A stretch of 64,000 nt of DNA from Chloroflexota bacterium (GTDB taxonomy: Bacteria; Chloroflexota; Dehalococcoidia; Lucifugimonadales; UBA3495): contig JAPPMU010000031.1 in the NCBI GenBank assembly GCA_028873965.1, positions 42,473 to 106,472 on the forward strand. Direction: 5' to 3'. The stretch's first letter is position 1; each line of letters opens with the position of its first letter. Below the pieces are notes generated by a model that saw nothing but the letters and a program-made list of their open reading frames with translations, made no database searches and was not told the DNA's origin. This document shows, piece by piece, positions 25,838 through 34,300 of this stretch. The translations under genes were made by a program, and so were the position numbers.

Positions 25838-27016
25838 TCACGCCTCCGTGGCGGCGGATGCCTTCCTGAAGTGCGGTATCACCTCCGCCGCAAAGCGCCC
25901 CATCTGCTCCTTGAACTGGTTGGTGGTTGCGCCCATGGGGAAGGCGATCATGATCTGCTCCAGGCCAGGGTACTTGTCCTGCAACTCCTCCAGGTAGGCG
26001 ATGGTGTCCTCCGGGCTGCCGGCGAACCAGGCGCGGTTGTCGATCACGTCCTGGAAGTCGGTGCCGGCGGCGATGTGGCGGGCCACTCCGCCCGGGCCGG
26101 TGGCCGCGATCTGCTGGTCGCTGTAGCGCAGCATTCCCAGCGGCGCCGCGAACTTGACGTGCTCCTCGAAGAGCGGTTGCAGCTGCCGTCGCGCTCCGAC
26201 GGTGGTGTCGTCCACCATTGCCCACAAGCCGATGCACAGGCCCTCGCCCAGCGCCAGGTCGCGGCCGGCGAGCCGGTTGGCGGCCTGGTAGCGGGTCACC
26301 CACTCCTCCACGTACTGCTCGCCCGTGCCCAGGATGACGCCCTTGATGCCCCACTTGGCCATGAAGTCCAGCGCCCGGTCCGACGCGCTGACGATGGGCT
26401 GCCACACGTCCACCGGCCGGGTCTTGGGGCGCGGCACCAGCGTCACCTCTTTCAGGTCGTAACCCCGATAGGGGATGTCCGGCGGGATGGTGTAGTGCTT
26501 GCCCTGGTGGGAGAAGGACTCTTCGTTGAAGGCCTTCATCATGATCTCGAACTGCTCTTCAAACAGCTCGCGGTTGGCGTCGCCGTCGATCATCGGCGCG
26601 CCGAATGACTCCACTTCGCGGGTGTGGTACCCCCGGCCGATGCCGAAAACCACGCGCCCCCCGGTGAGGATGTCCACCATGGCGAAGTCCTCGGCCAGGC
26701 GGATGGGATGCCACATGGGCAGGATGTTGAATCCGCAGCCGAACTTGATCCGATTGGTGTGCTGCGCCAGGTACTGGCTCATAATCAGCAGGTTGGGGAT
26801 GCACTCGTACCCCTCCCGCTGGAAGTGGTGCTCGGCCATCCACAGGATGTCGAACCCCAGGTCGTCCAGGAACACCGCCGCCTGTCGCGCGATGTCCATG
26901 GCCATGGACAGCCGGTCGTTGTCGTACCAGCGGTCGTTGGCGGGAATGCCGTCGAAGCCAATGCCGTCGCCTTCCAGAACGTGGCCGGCGTAAAGCACGG
27001 AAAAGTCTTTGATCAT
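25838..27016 (-). CDS. LLM class flavin-dependent oxidoreductase
   Basis: A 392-residue luciferase-like enzyme. It shows DDLGFDILWMAEHHF, KFGCGFNILPMWHPIRLAED, TGGRVVFGIGRGYHTRE, and ASDRALDFMAKWGIKGVI. GGAGG (complement of 27025-27029) lies 8 nt before ATG 27016, which decides this start over ATG 27043. The MWHP and RGYHTRE motifs place it in another LLM subgroup than the 22.6-kb gene. It is preceded by the HEPN-like pair, whose last stop is 30 nt upstream. Confidence 0.92.
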   Translation of the reverse strand: MIKDFSVLYAGHVLEGDGIGFDGIPANDRWYDNDRLSMAMDIARQAAVFLDDLGFDILWMAEHHFQREGYECIPNLLIMSQYLAQHTNRIKFGCGFNILPMWHPIRLAEDFAMVDILTGGRVVFGIGRGYHTREVESFGAPMIDGDANRELFEEQFEIMMKAFNEESFSHQGKHYTIPPDIPYRGYDLKEVTLVPRPKTRPVDVWQPIVSASDRALDFMAKWGIKGVILGTGEQYVEEWVTRYQAANRLAGRDLALGEGLCIGLWAMVDDTTVGARRQLQPLFEEHVKFAAPLGMLRYSDQQIAATGPGGVARHIAAGTDFQDVIDNRAWFAGSPEDTIAYLEELQDKYPGLEQIMIAFPMGATTNQFKEQMGRFAAEVIPHFRKASAATEA

Positions 27017-27046
27017 CAGTGAAACCTCCGAAGTGAGAGACAAGAT

Positions 27047-27451
27047 TCAGGCGCCGGCCGCTTGCGCTGCGGCAATGATGCGCTGCACGTAAGCAACCCC
27101 GTCTATCATGCTGACGCTCAAGGCAGCGTTGGAAAGGTTGATATGGTAAAAGTACGTGTGAAGCTTCCCTTGGTTATCGTCCAGACACGCGAGCAGCGTT
27201 GAATACGGCAGGTTGGAATTGGCGACGCGATTCGCTGCCTGCAAGAACGTACGTTTTTGGTTCGGAGCGTCGTGGTTCACGTTCGGCTGGGTTAGCGTCG
27301 TTTCGTGTTCCGTGTCGGCGGCGCTGAGCGCGTGCACGGTAGCGCCCCATACCGCCTCGGCGGCAGTGGCCCGCTGGTCGGGATCCTGCGACAATTGGGT
27401 GACTAGCTTTAGCATTGCTTCGGCTTCTGCCAGATGACCGGCGCGGTTCAT
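27047..27451 (-). CDS. HEPN-like/PaREP1-like protein
   Basis: A 134-residue, largely alpha-helical protein. The segment HLAEAEAMLKLVTQ, then AAEAVWGATVHALSAA, resembles the helix pair of small HEPN-fold proteins (as in 'EKxWGAxxHAL'), and the late LHTYFYHINLS matches the LHxxFY helix of the PaREP1 group. The ATG overlaps the upstream gene's stop by 4 nt (ATGA). HEPN proteins often act in RNA-targeting toxin-antitoxin or defence pairs; no R-x4-6-H motif is obvious here. The function is inferred only. Confidence 0.6.
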   Translation of the reverse strand: MNRAGHLAEAEAMLKLVTQLSQDPDQRATAAEAVWGATVHALSAADTEHETTLTQPNVNHDAPNQKRTFLQAANRVANSNLPYSTLLACLDDNQGKLHTYFYHINLSNAALSVSMIDGVAYVQRIIAAAQAAGA

Positions 27452-27945
27452 TCGGATGCCGCCCCGGTTTCATTGTGCCGTAGCAGGCGGATTAGCTCTT
27501 CTACCGGGCTGAGGAACCATGCGTACTCCTCGGGTTGCCAGTACCGTTCCGTATCCCGCGCTTGCACGTCCAGGGGTATTTCGGCGTGTTCCTTGAAGGA
27601 CTCGGCAACCGAGAAATACCCTCTATACAAGGGCAGGTCAAGGGTAATCGTGGGGTCGGCCAGATACGCTTGCCAGGCTGCTTCCGGGTCGAACCCGTCG
27701 AGTTTATAGACCACTGCTTTCAGTTCTTCCCGCGTGTCGCTGGGCATACCCAGCCGGCCGGCTGCCGCCCGGACCGCCTGCACCGCAGCCTGATAGACAA
27801 GATTGGCGCCATGCTGATAGTCGCCGGCGTCCAGGGCGGCAACGGCCTTGGCAAAGGTTTCTTCGGCGGCGCTGTTTGAGTCCGCGGCCAGTGAAGTATC
27901 GCTGTCCGGGCCGGCCACCGACGGGGGCGTAATTTGCGTGTCCAT
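27448..27945 (-). CDS. HEPN-like protein
   Basis: A 165-residue helical protein. After a polar N-terminus comes AKAVAALDAGDYQHGANLVYQAAVQAVRAAAGRLG, a helix pair like those of small HEPN proteins, then the DLPLYRGYFSVAESFKEHAE segment. GAGG lies 10 nt before ATG 27945; the longer frame from 27990 adds an unconserved stretch. It is coupled by a 4-nt overlap to the next HEPN-like gene. The two proteins are not close in sequence but share the HEPN-like helix plan. A two-subunit system is possible; the activity is unknown. Confidence 0.55.
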   Translation of the reverse strand: MDTQITPPSVAGPDSDTSLAADSNSAAEETFAKAVAALDAGDYQHGANLVYQAAVQAVRAAAGRLGMPSDTREELKAVVYKLDGFDPEAAWQAYLADPTITLDLPLYRGYFSVAESFKEHAEIPLDVQARDTERYWQPEEYAWFLSPVEELIRLLRHNETGAASE

Positions 27946-28086
27946 TACGGGAAACCTCAATTGCGATTGGCGCATTGAGCAAGGCGGCAAATGACGGGTT
28001 GGCGGCCCGCGTGGTCATGGCGCGAAACCTCGGTTTGTTGCTGGCGAGCGGCGCTTGCGAGGTTTACTGTTTACTCGCGAGCTATC

Positions 28087-29070
28087 TCACGACATTCGCA
28101 AAGTGTAGCTGAAGATTTCGGCCAAAAATTCCGCCTGGCGAGTTTCGTCTGACAAAAGTTCAACCAACTGAAAATCCTTCTCAAACAGCCGGCTTTGGTC
28201 AAGACGCCGCCGCATTTCCGCAGTGATTACGCCGGCAACGAGAAAATTCTTGCAGCGCGGATTGACCTCGATCGCCGCCTGTGCAGACTTCTCGGCGGCT
28301 CCCAGCCGTTCCAACGCGCCGGCCGGGTCAATCCCGCCCTTGATTTCGATGGTTGCTTCCAGGGAGTCGCTCCTCAGAAACGCAACGTCGGGTTCGGAGC
28401 TGAACACCATCACAATGCCGTCAGCCAAGACATAGCGGCCCCTCGCAGGATTGTCGGGTAGGTCAAGTACAGTGGAATACTCGGGGGCGACCAGCAATTC
28501 AGCCTCAACAACATACTGGAGCAGTAAACGGCGCAGCCTCCGTTCCGGCAATTCTCCCATCTTGTTGCGCATGGAGCCGTCGAAGGATATTCCCATTGAC
28601 GCTATGATGCTGCGGTAGCCATTCTCCAACGTCCAGTCGGAGGCGTTTTCAATAATGGACGAAATGAAACTGTTGTACAGTCCGGCCACTTGACGCGCCG
28701 CCTCTGTGGAGACGCGCGGCTTGCGCATCCGGGTTTCCGGTTCACGTTCCCAAGTGCTGACGGCCCGTGCCTGTTCCTGTACTTCCTTGAGGGACAGGCC
28801 GCTGATGCCTCTGTAGTACAAGGATATGAACGGTTCTTCGACCAGCATGTCGAGGTGGCAGAATACTTGAACCGGATTCAGGCGGAGGCTGCACACGTGC
28901 TCCCACGCCGATTGCGAAATCAGATAGCCTTCGATTGATCCGGTGAACTGAAACCGGTCAGCAAGGTCGGCCACCGCCTGCCGCGCCCGCACGTCAAGCC
29001 GGCGTTGCAGCGCTCGCGTCAAATCCTGCGAGCGCAGTTCACGAGTAAATCGGCGGTAGTCCTGGTTCAT
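28087..29070 (-). CDS. Type II restriction endonuclease, XcyI-like
   Basis: A 327-residue nuclease downstream of its methylase. A PD-(D/E)XK site is visible: EPDVAFL, then 11 residues later IEIKGGIDPAGALERLGAA. The EIKGGxDPAGALERLGAA segment is what I recall from the XcyI family (isoschizomers of SmaI/XmaI, site CCCGGG). ATG 29070 overlaps the methylase stop by 4 nt (ATGA); the in-frame start at 29190 lies inside the methylase and is unlikely. The family call rests on the catalytic segment and the methylase; the specificity is inferred. Confidence 0.72.
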   Translation of the reverse strand: MNQDYRRFTRELRSQDLTRALQRRLDVRARQAVADLADRFQFTGSIEGYLISQSAWEHVCSLRLNPVQVFCHLDMLVEEPFISLYYRGISGLSLKEVQEQARAVSTWEREPETRMRKPRVSTEAARQVAGLYNSFISSIIENASDWTLENGYRSIIASMGISFDGSMRNKMGELPERRLRRLLLQYVVEAELLVAPEYSTVLDLPDNPARGRYVLADGIVMVFSSEPDVAFLRSDSLEATIEIKGGIDPAGALERLGAAEKSAQAAIEVNPRCKNFLVAGVITAEMRRRLDQSRLFEKDFQLVELLSDETRQAEFLAEIFSYTLRMS

Positions 29071-30497
29071 TCCCGCACCCACCAGTACACGCACTTGCGC
29101 AGTTCGCGGCGTCCGAAGCGGCCCATCTGCTGGCTGGCGTTGCCCTTGCCTCGGGCCAGCGCCCAAATGGCTTCGGTGCGGAATCCGCATTGCTCGGCCA
29201 GGTCGGACAGTATCAGGTCAACGGGCACCTCTTCGCCGTGATATTGCACGTTGTCGTTCACCATGAAGACCGATGCGCCCGGACGGCACAGCCGCGACAG
29301 CTCGGCGATGACCACGGTCATCTCCATGAAGTAGTTCCGAACCAGGCGAATGACGTGGGGGTTGGGCAGTTCCCTGCGCGCGTTGGCGGCTTCCAGCGCG
29401 TCGGTGATTTCGGCAATGGCGGGATGGCGGTCGAAGAGGGCCAGCGCGTCACCGTGCCCGGCGGCCAGTTCCTCACGCTTGGAACGGTTCTCGACGGTTG
29501 CCGACAGCAGACGTTGGCGCAATTCGCTGATTCTACGGTTGTCATAGCCGAGCCAGGCCAATTCCAAGGCGTAGGTGCGGGTGTAATCGTAGCGGTTGGC
29601 GTAGGGCGGTGACGTGATTACGGCATCAATGGAGTTGTCCGGCAAGTTCGGCAAAACGTCGTAACACGATCCTTCAATTATCCGGACTTGATCCTGGCGG
29701 TAGATTTGCGACAACTCCGTCAAATCCCCGGCGATGACGGACAGCTTGCTGCCTAGCGAATCTGCGTAAGATTGCACGCCACGCTTCTCCATGCGCGCCT
29801 TCAGGTTCCGGCCGGAGCGATGGTCCCAGCGCAGATACTGGCCGTCTTTGCTGGTCCAGCTGGCATCTTCCAACGCAGCTATTGCAGCCAGATTCAGCAG
29901 GTCCGTTTCCGGACCGGGCCCATATTGGCGCAACCGGCTGCGGACCATCGCAATGGCGATTTCCGCGGCGGGCGGAAACGCTTTCTCCGTGATGCGAATA
30001 TGGGGAAACCAGTCGTCGGGAGATAAATTGCCGGTGTCGGTTGACGCCGCGCATTGCAGCAGTTCCTGGGCTCGTCGCTGGAAAGCCGCGGGGGAGGCGG
30101 CCCCGGCAGCCAGTAACCCATTGGCGATTATGGCTCCAACAGGCAGGATCTCCACTCCGATGCCTTGCCAGCCCTGGCCGGATGCCGTGATTGGCGCCGC
30201 CCCCGTGCCGGCAAAGGGGTCGAGCAGCCTTCCTTGCCCGGGCAGAAACCCCATAAGATGGCGAACCAATTCAGCGCTGAACCCCTCCTTGTACTTGAAC
30301 CATCTAAATCCGTGGGCATCACGATTAGATTGCCAAGATACCAGCTGACGCGAGAAAGCCCGGTTAACGACGATGCGGTCGCCGAAGCGCTCCAGCAACT
30401 CATCCCGCCGGCGCGTGGGGCTATCGGCGCTGCGATCACCGGCAGCCAACGGTGCGAAAAGAGGGGAGCTGGAAAGCATAATCATTGCAATTTTCAA
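29067..30497 (-). CDS. DNA methyltransferase (N4-cytosine type), R-M partner
   Basis: A 476-residue DNA methylase that would protect the host from the coupled nuclease. The AdoMet site is DPFAGTGAAP (about residue 93), and the catalytic motif is TSPPYANRYDYTR (about residue 300). TSPPY is typical of N4-cytosine methylases such as the SmaI type. The order AdoMet motif then catalytic motif is of the alpha/gamma kind. Candidate starts are ATG 30497, 30485 and 30479. It is the first gene of the pair. Other targets (N6-adenine) are not excluded by motif alone. Confidence 0.87.
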   Translation of the reverse strand: MKIAMIMLSSSPLFAPLAAGDRSADSPTRRRDELLERFGDRIVVNRAFSRQLVSWQSNRDAHGFRWFKYKEGFSAELVRHLMGFLPGQGRLLDPFAGTGAAPITASGQGWQGIGVEILPVGAIIANGLLAAGAASPAAFQRRAQELLQCAASTDTGNLSPDDWFPHIRITEKAFPPAAEIAIAMVRSRLRQYGPGPETDLLNLAAIAALEDASWTSKDGQYLRWDHRSGRNLKARMEKRGVQSYADSLGSKLSVIAGDLTELSQIYRQDQVRIIEGSCYDVLPNLPDNSIDAVITSPPYANRYDYTRTYALELAWLGYDNRRISELRQRLLSATVENRSKREELAAGHGDALALFDRHPAIAEITDALEAANARRELPNPHVIRLVRNYFMEMTVVIAELSRLCRPGASVFMVNDNVQYHGEEVPVDLILSDLAEQCGFRTEAIWALARGKGNASQQMGRFGRRELRKCVYWWVRE

Positions 30498-30696
30498 TCC
30501 GGCAAAATGGGCCGAGCTTTACTCGCATTTGCGCATTCATCCACCCAAGTCAAAATGACAGTTGCCAGCCCTTATGCTACCATCGATATGCTACCACCGC
30601 CGCCGGAGGGTGTCATTGCGTGGCAAAATCGCAGCCCTCCGAGCATAAAATTCGCGCCTTTCAGCGCAGACTGCGGTGCGGAGGCTCTTTGTTCCC

Positions 30697-32274
30697 ATGC
30701 CCAAAGTACTGATTACCGACAACGTGGCCGCTGAAGGCATCGACCTGCTGAAAAAGCACGTCCCGGTGGACGTCAAGCGCGGCCTCTCCCCCGACGAACT
30801 CATCGCCACCATCCCCGGATACGATGCCCTGGTGGTCCGCAGCGAGACCAAGGTCACCGAGCCGGTGATCTCCGCCGGCTGCGACCTCAAGGTCGTCGCG
30901 CGCGCCGGCATCGGCGTTGACAACATCGACCTCGACGCGGCGACGCGCGCCGGCGTCGCCGTGGTCAACGCGCCCATCGGCAACACCGTCGCCGCCGCCG
31001 AGCACACGGTCGCCCTGATGCTGGCCCTGGCCCGTAACGTGCCGCAAGCCTACGCCTCCATGAAGGAGGGCCAGTGGCAGCGGTCGGCCTTCATGGGCAT
31101 CGAGGTCCGCAACAAGACCCTGGGCATCATCGGACTGGGCCGGGTGGGTTCCGAGGTCGCGCGCCGCGCCGCCAGTTTCGGCATGCGTCTGGTCGCCTAC
31201 GATCCCTTCGTCGCTCCCGACTTCGCCGCCCGCATGGGCGTGACCGTGATGTCCCTGGACGAAGTGCTCGCGCAGGCCGACTTCATCACCCTCCACACCC
31301 CCCTGACCGCCGGCACGACGAACCTGATTTCCGCGCCCCAGTTGGCCAAGATGAAGTCCGGAGCCCGCCTGATCAACGTCGCCCGCGGCGAGCTGGTGGA
31401 TGACGACGCCCTCCTGGAAGCGCTGGAAAGCGAGCACCTGGCCGGCGCCGCCCTGGACGTGTTCACCAACGAGCCCCCGGGCGACCTGCCCCTGCTGAAG
31501 CACCCCCGGCTTGTCGCCACGCCGCACCTGGGCGCGTCCACCCAGGAAGCCCAGCGCGAGGTCGCCATCGAGGCAGCAGAACAGGTGCTGGCGGTGCTGG
31601 AGGGCAAGCCCGCCCGCAACACCGTCAACGCACCCTTCGTGCCGCCCGAGGTTCACGCCATCCTGGCCCCCTACGTGCCGGTGGCATCCATGGTGGGCCG
31701 TTTGCTCACCAGCATGGCCCGGGGCCAGTTCGTCGGGATCACCATCCGGTACCAGGGAGAGATCGCCGAGCACAACACCGCCATCCTCAAGGCGGCCGCG
31801 CTGGTTGGCCTGCTGGGGCAGGTCAGCGGCGAGGCGGTCAACATGATCAACGCCCCGGTGCTGGCGCAGCAGCGGGGCCTCCAGGTCACCGAGCAGACCT
31901 CCGGCGACAGCCGCGAGTACGCCAGCCTGATTACCGCGACGCTGCACACCACCGGCGACGACATCACTATCGCCGGCACTTCGTTGCGCGACGAGCCGCA
32001 CCTGGTGCGGGTCAACGAGTACTGGATGGACGTTGCGCCATCGGCTCCCTACATGCTGTTCGTGGACAATCAGGACCAGCCGGGCATCATCGGGGCGGTG
32101 GGCACCACGGCCGGTCGCCACAACATCAACATCAGCTTCATGGAGGTGGGCCGCATCGCCCCCCGCGGCCAGGCCATGATGGTCGTGGGTCTCGACGACC
32201 CCATCAGCGAGGGCGTGCTGGCGGAAATCCGAGCCCTGCCGCAGGTGGACGACGCGCGCGTGGTGGCGATGTAG
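30697..32274 (+). CDS. serA: D-3-phosphoglycerate dehydrogenase
   Basis: A 525-residue enzyme that oxidises 3-phosphoglycerate to phosphohydroxypyruvate with NAD, the first step of serine synthesis. It has the PKVLITD opening, RAGIGVDNIDLDAAT, the NAD motif GIIGLGRVGSEVA, the catalytic Arg, Glu and His (INVARGELVDDDAL, HLGAST), then the intervening ASB domain and a C-terminal ACT domain ending in DARVVAM. GGAGG at 30680-30684 lies 12 nt before ATG 30697; the GTG at 30676 is not needed. The length fits the long bacterial form. Confidence 0.96.
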   Translation: MPKVLITDNVAAEGIDLLKKHVPVDVKRGLSPDELIATIPGYDALVVRSETKVTEPVISAGCDLKVVARAGIGVDNIDLDAATRAGVAVVNAPIGNTVAAAEHTVALMLALARNVPQAYASMKEGQWQRSAFMGIEVRNKTLGIIGLGRVGSEVARRAASFGMRLVAYDPFVAPDFAARMGVTVMSLDEVLAQADFITLHTPLTAGTTNLISAPQLAKMKSGARLINVARGELVDDDALLEALESEHLAGAALDVFTNEPPGDLPLLKHPRLVATPHLGASTQEAQREVAIEAAEQVLAVLEGKPARNTVNAPFVPPEVHAILAPYVPVASMVGRLLTSMARGQFVGITIRYQGEIAEHNTAILKAAALVGLLGQVSGEAVNMINAPVLAQQRGLQVTEQTSGDSREYASLITATLHTTGDDITIAGTSLRDEPHLVRVNEYWMDVAPSAPYMLFVDNQDQPGIIGAVGTTAGRHNINISFMEVGRIAPRGQAMMVVGLDDPISEGVLAEIRALPQVDDARVVAM

Positions 32275-32331
32275 CGCAGCTTGAAGTGGAGCATCATGGC
32301 GGCGAGCTCCATGTCCAAATAGGTCCATGTC

Positions 32332-32823
32332 ATGACTAACTGCGCGCCTTCATTCACCGCCGAACAAGTCACCGCCGCAATCCGGGCTGCCTATTCCCCA
32401 CGTTGGGATACTTCCTTGACACGGGAGGACGCTGCGAACAAGGCCGCAACCTACCGTTCCAGTGAGGCCCACTACCGGGGGCATGTCCAGCGTAGTCTGT
32501 CGGACAGCGACTACCTGCAAGTGGCGGAAAAGTCCTGGGGCGCCTTCACCCAGGCCATCAAAGCTATTTGCGCAGACCATCAGATTCTGCTCTCCAGCCA
32601 TGTCGGGATCATGCGCGTGGCCGACGAGCTGTCAAAGTTGATTGCCCAGACCGCTCCGGAAGACGGCGCCAGAGTGAGCGATGCGTCGGTTATGGCCCAC
32701 AGCCTGCATTTGCATTTCTACGAAGACGAACTGCCGGATGATCGAGTCATCCAGTCTGCCGACGCTGTAAGCGAGGCCATCGATCTCCTCCGACAGTGGT
32801 TCCCACCAGAGGTGGCAATGTAG
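32332..32823 (+). CDS. PaREP1/HEPN-like protein, paralogue 1
   Basis: A 163-residue helical protein. It contains the PaREP1-type core: HVQRSLSDSDYLQVAEKSWG, AFTQAIKAICADH, SHVGIMRVADELSK and LHLHFYEDELPDDRV. The PaREP1/PaREP8 family is assigned to the HEPN superfamily. It closely resembles the gene at 33763 in length (163 residues each) and sequence, so the two are duplicates, here flanking the HepT-MntA pair. Its molecular role is unknown. Confidence 0.75.
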   Translation: MTNCAPSFTAEQVTAAIRAAYSPRWDTSLTREDAANKAATYRSSEAHYRGHVQRSLSDSDYLQVAEKSWGAFTQAIKAICADHQILLSSHVGIMRVADELSKLIAQTAPEDGARVSDASVMAHSLHLHFYEDELPDDRVIQSADAVSEAIDLLRQWFPPEVAM

Positions 32824-32845
32824 CCGCAGGGTAAATCAGAGGATC

Positions 32846-33274
32846 ATGGTCACGGAACCGCACATCAACTTGGCTCCACTGGAGCGAGCCAACGACCGCC
32901 TGGGGCGCTTTGTAGCTCGCTATGCGGAGATTGACGAAGACCATCCCGACCACGACGTTTTCCACACCGCGGTCGTGAAGGGGTTCGAGTTCACCTACGA
33001 GCTGGCGTTTAACGCCATACGGAGATACGTGGCCGACTACGTCCTGTCTCCCGGACGAGTTGGGCAGATGCGCATTCCCGATATACTCCGCGCCGCAGCC
33101 AAAAACGGGTTGTACGAATCTTCAGAGGAATGGCTCATCTTCAGGCAACGACGCAACGCAACGTCCCACGAATACCTTGATGAGGACGCCATCGACCAAC
33201 TGGTGGAACTGGCTCCTGAATTCAATAATGCAGTCAACAGTCTGCTCGTCGCGCTGCGGGATCGGCTCGAATGA
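32846..33274 (+). CDS. HepT-like HEPN toxin (nucleotidyltransferase substrate-binding type)
   Basis: A 142-residue HEPN protein of the HI0074 type. The C-terminal motif R103-N-A-T-S-H108-E-Y110 is the R-x4-H-x-Y signature: Arg and His form the RNase site, and the Tyr is the residue that the MNT partner modifies with AMP in studied systems. The conserved FEFTYELAFNAIRRY helix is also present. The ATG overlaps nothing upstream; its 3' end overlaps the MntA gene by 4 nt (ATGA). Toxin activity is inferred from the intact motif and pairing. Confidence 0.88.
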   Translation: MVTEPHINLAPLERANDRLGRFVARYAEIDEDHPDHDVFHTAVVKGFEFTYELAFNAIRRYVADYVLSPGRVGQMRIPDILRAAAKNGLYESSEEWLIFRQRRNATSHEYLDEDAIDQLVELAPEFNNAVNSLLVALRDRLE

Positions 33275-33678
33275 TTGTACCGCTTTCTCAAGTTGACATC
33301 GCGCCGCAGCATCTTGAAATCGTTACCGACATCCTGCGGCGGCATCTGCCCGACCGTGAGGTGTGGGCCTACGGCTCCCGGGTGACCGGCCGTTCCTGGC
33401 GTTACTCCGACCTCGACTTGGTGGCACTGGGCGACCTTCCAATCGGTGCAATGCTTATGGACGACCTGCTCAACGAGATGTCGGAAACGCTGTTGCCCTA
33501 CATCGTCGAGCTAAAGGACTGGCAGCGCATCCCTCCGCATTGGCGCGACGAAATCCTGCGCTGCTACGCCGTCATCCATTCGCCCGAACGGGCAGAGGCG
33601 GTCGATGAAGCCCACGCCCTCCGCGGGATCGAACGGAAAGGTGACCCCGACGCAATGCGTTTCAACCGCCCATCGTGA
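33271..33678 (+). CDS. MntA-like nucleotidyltransferase antitoxin
   Basis: A 135-residue minimal nucleotidyltransferase. It has the GSx10DxD signature: G35-S36, then D47-L-D49, in YGSRVTGRSWRYSDLDL. The following ELKDWQRIPPHWRDEILR helix matches the MntA type that follows HepT genes. In studied pairs this enzyme adds AMP units to the HepT tyrosine and blocks its RNase. Translation is probably coupled through a 4-nt overlap with the upstream gene. A perfect hairpin lies 26 nt after the stop. Confidence 0.88.
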   Translation: MIVPLSQVDIAPQHLEIVTDILRRHLPDREVWAYGSRVTGRSWRYSDLDLVALGDLPIGAMLMDDLLNEMSETLLPYIVELKDWQRIPPHWRDEILRCYAVIHSPERAEAVDEAHALRGIERKGDPDAMRFNRPS

Positions 33679-33703
33679 AATAGCCTCCGCAATGGACAAA
33701 TCC

Positions 33704-33735
33704 GCTCCGCCCCTGTAAAAATGCAGGGGCGGAGC
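33704..33735. repeat. Perfect 12-bp inverted repeat after mntA
   Basis: GCTCCGCCCCTG, an 8-nt A-rich loop, then CAGGGGCGGAGC. No T-run follows on either strand, so it is a strong hairpin rather than a clear terminator. It also argues against a start at 33721 for the next gene. Confidence 0.75.
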
Positions 33736-33762
33736 CTTGCCGCCACTGCCGGAGACCATGCC

Positions 33763-34254
33763 GTGAACGCGCCACAGCCGACCTTCACCGATGAGCAGGT
33801 TGTTGCTGCCATCCGCACCGCCTTTTCCCCTCGCTGGGACACGTCGCTGTCCCGGGAAGAAGCGGAGGCCCACGCGGAAACCTACCGCGCGAACCTGGCC
33901 CATTACCGGCAACACGTTCAGCGCAGCCTGAACGAAAGCGATTATCTGCAAGCCGCCGAAAAATCCTGGGGCGCTTTCACGCAAATCGTCAAAGCTATCG
34001 GCGCCGACCACCAGATAAAACTGTCCACTCATGTTGGGATCTACCGCGTAGCCGGCGAACTGGCGTCCCTGGTCGGACAATTGAACCCGGATGCGGAAAA
34101 TATGCTGAACGATACGGCCACACTGGTCAGCGGCCTTCATACTCATTTCTATGAAGGCAATTTGACCGATGCAATGGTCGTCCAATCGGCGGGCACCGTC
34201 AGCGATGGCATCGACATGCTGCAAGAGTATTTCCCGCCCCCGACCGAACCCTAA
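33763..34254 (+). CDS. PaREP1/HEPN-like protein, paralogue 2
   Basis: A 163-residue PaREP1-like helical protein. GTG 33763 with CCGGAG 8 nt before it gives the same length and an aligned N-terminus (PTFTDEQVVAAI against PSFTAEQVTAAI) with paralogue 1. The longer frame from 33721 starts inside the hairpin. Shared blocks are SPRWDTSLSREEA, HVQRSLNESDYLQAAEKSWG, AFTQIVKAIGADHQIKLS and LHTHFYEGNLTD. A local duplication around the HepT-MntA pair best explains this. Confidence 0.75.
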   Translation: MNAPQPTFTDEQVVAAIRTAFSPRWDTSLSREEAEAHAETYRANLAHYRQHVQRSLNESDYLQAAEKSWGAFTQIVKAIGADHQIKLSTHVGIYRVAGELASLVGQLNPDAENMLNDTATLVSGLHTHFYEGNLTDAMVVQSAGTVSDGIDMLQEYFPPPTEP

Positions 34255-34300
34255 CCCAAGGTTTTTCACAAACCCCAAACTCTTTCCCGGAGATGACACT

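Noticed and set aside
30661..32328. A 555-codon minus-strand open frame
   Set aside because: It is an antisense shadow of serA, caused by GC-rich codon bias; its sequence is His/Gly/Asp-rich with no domain.
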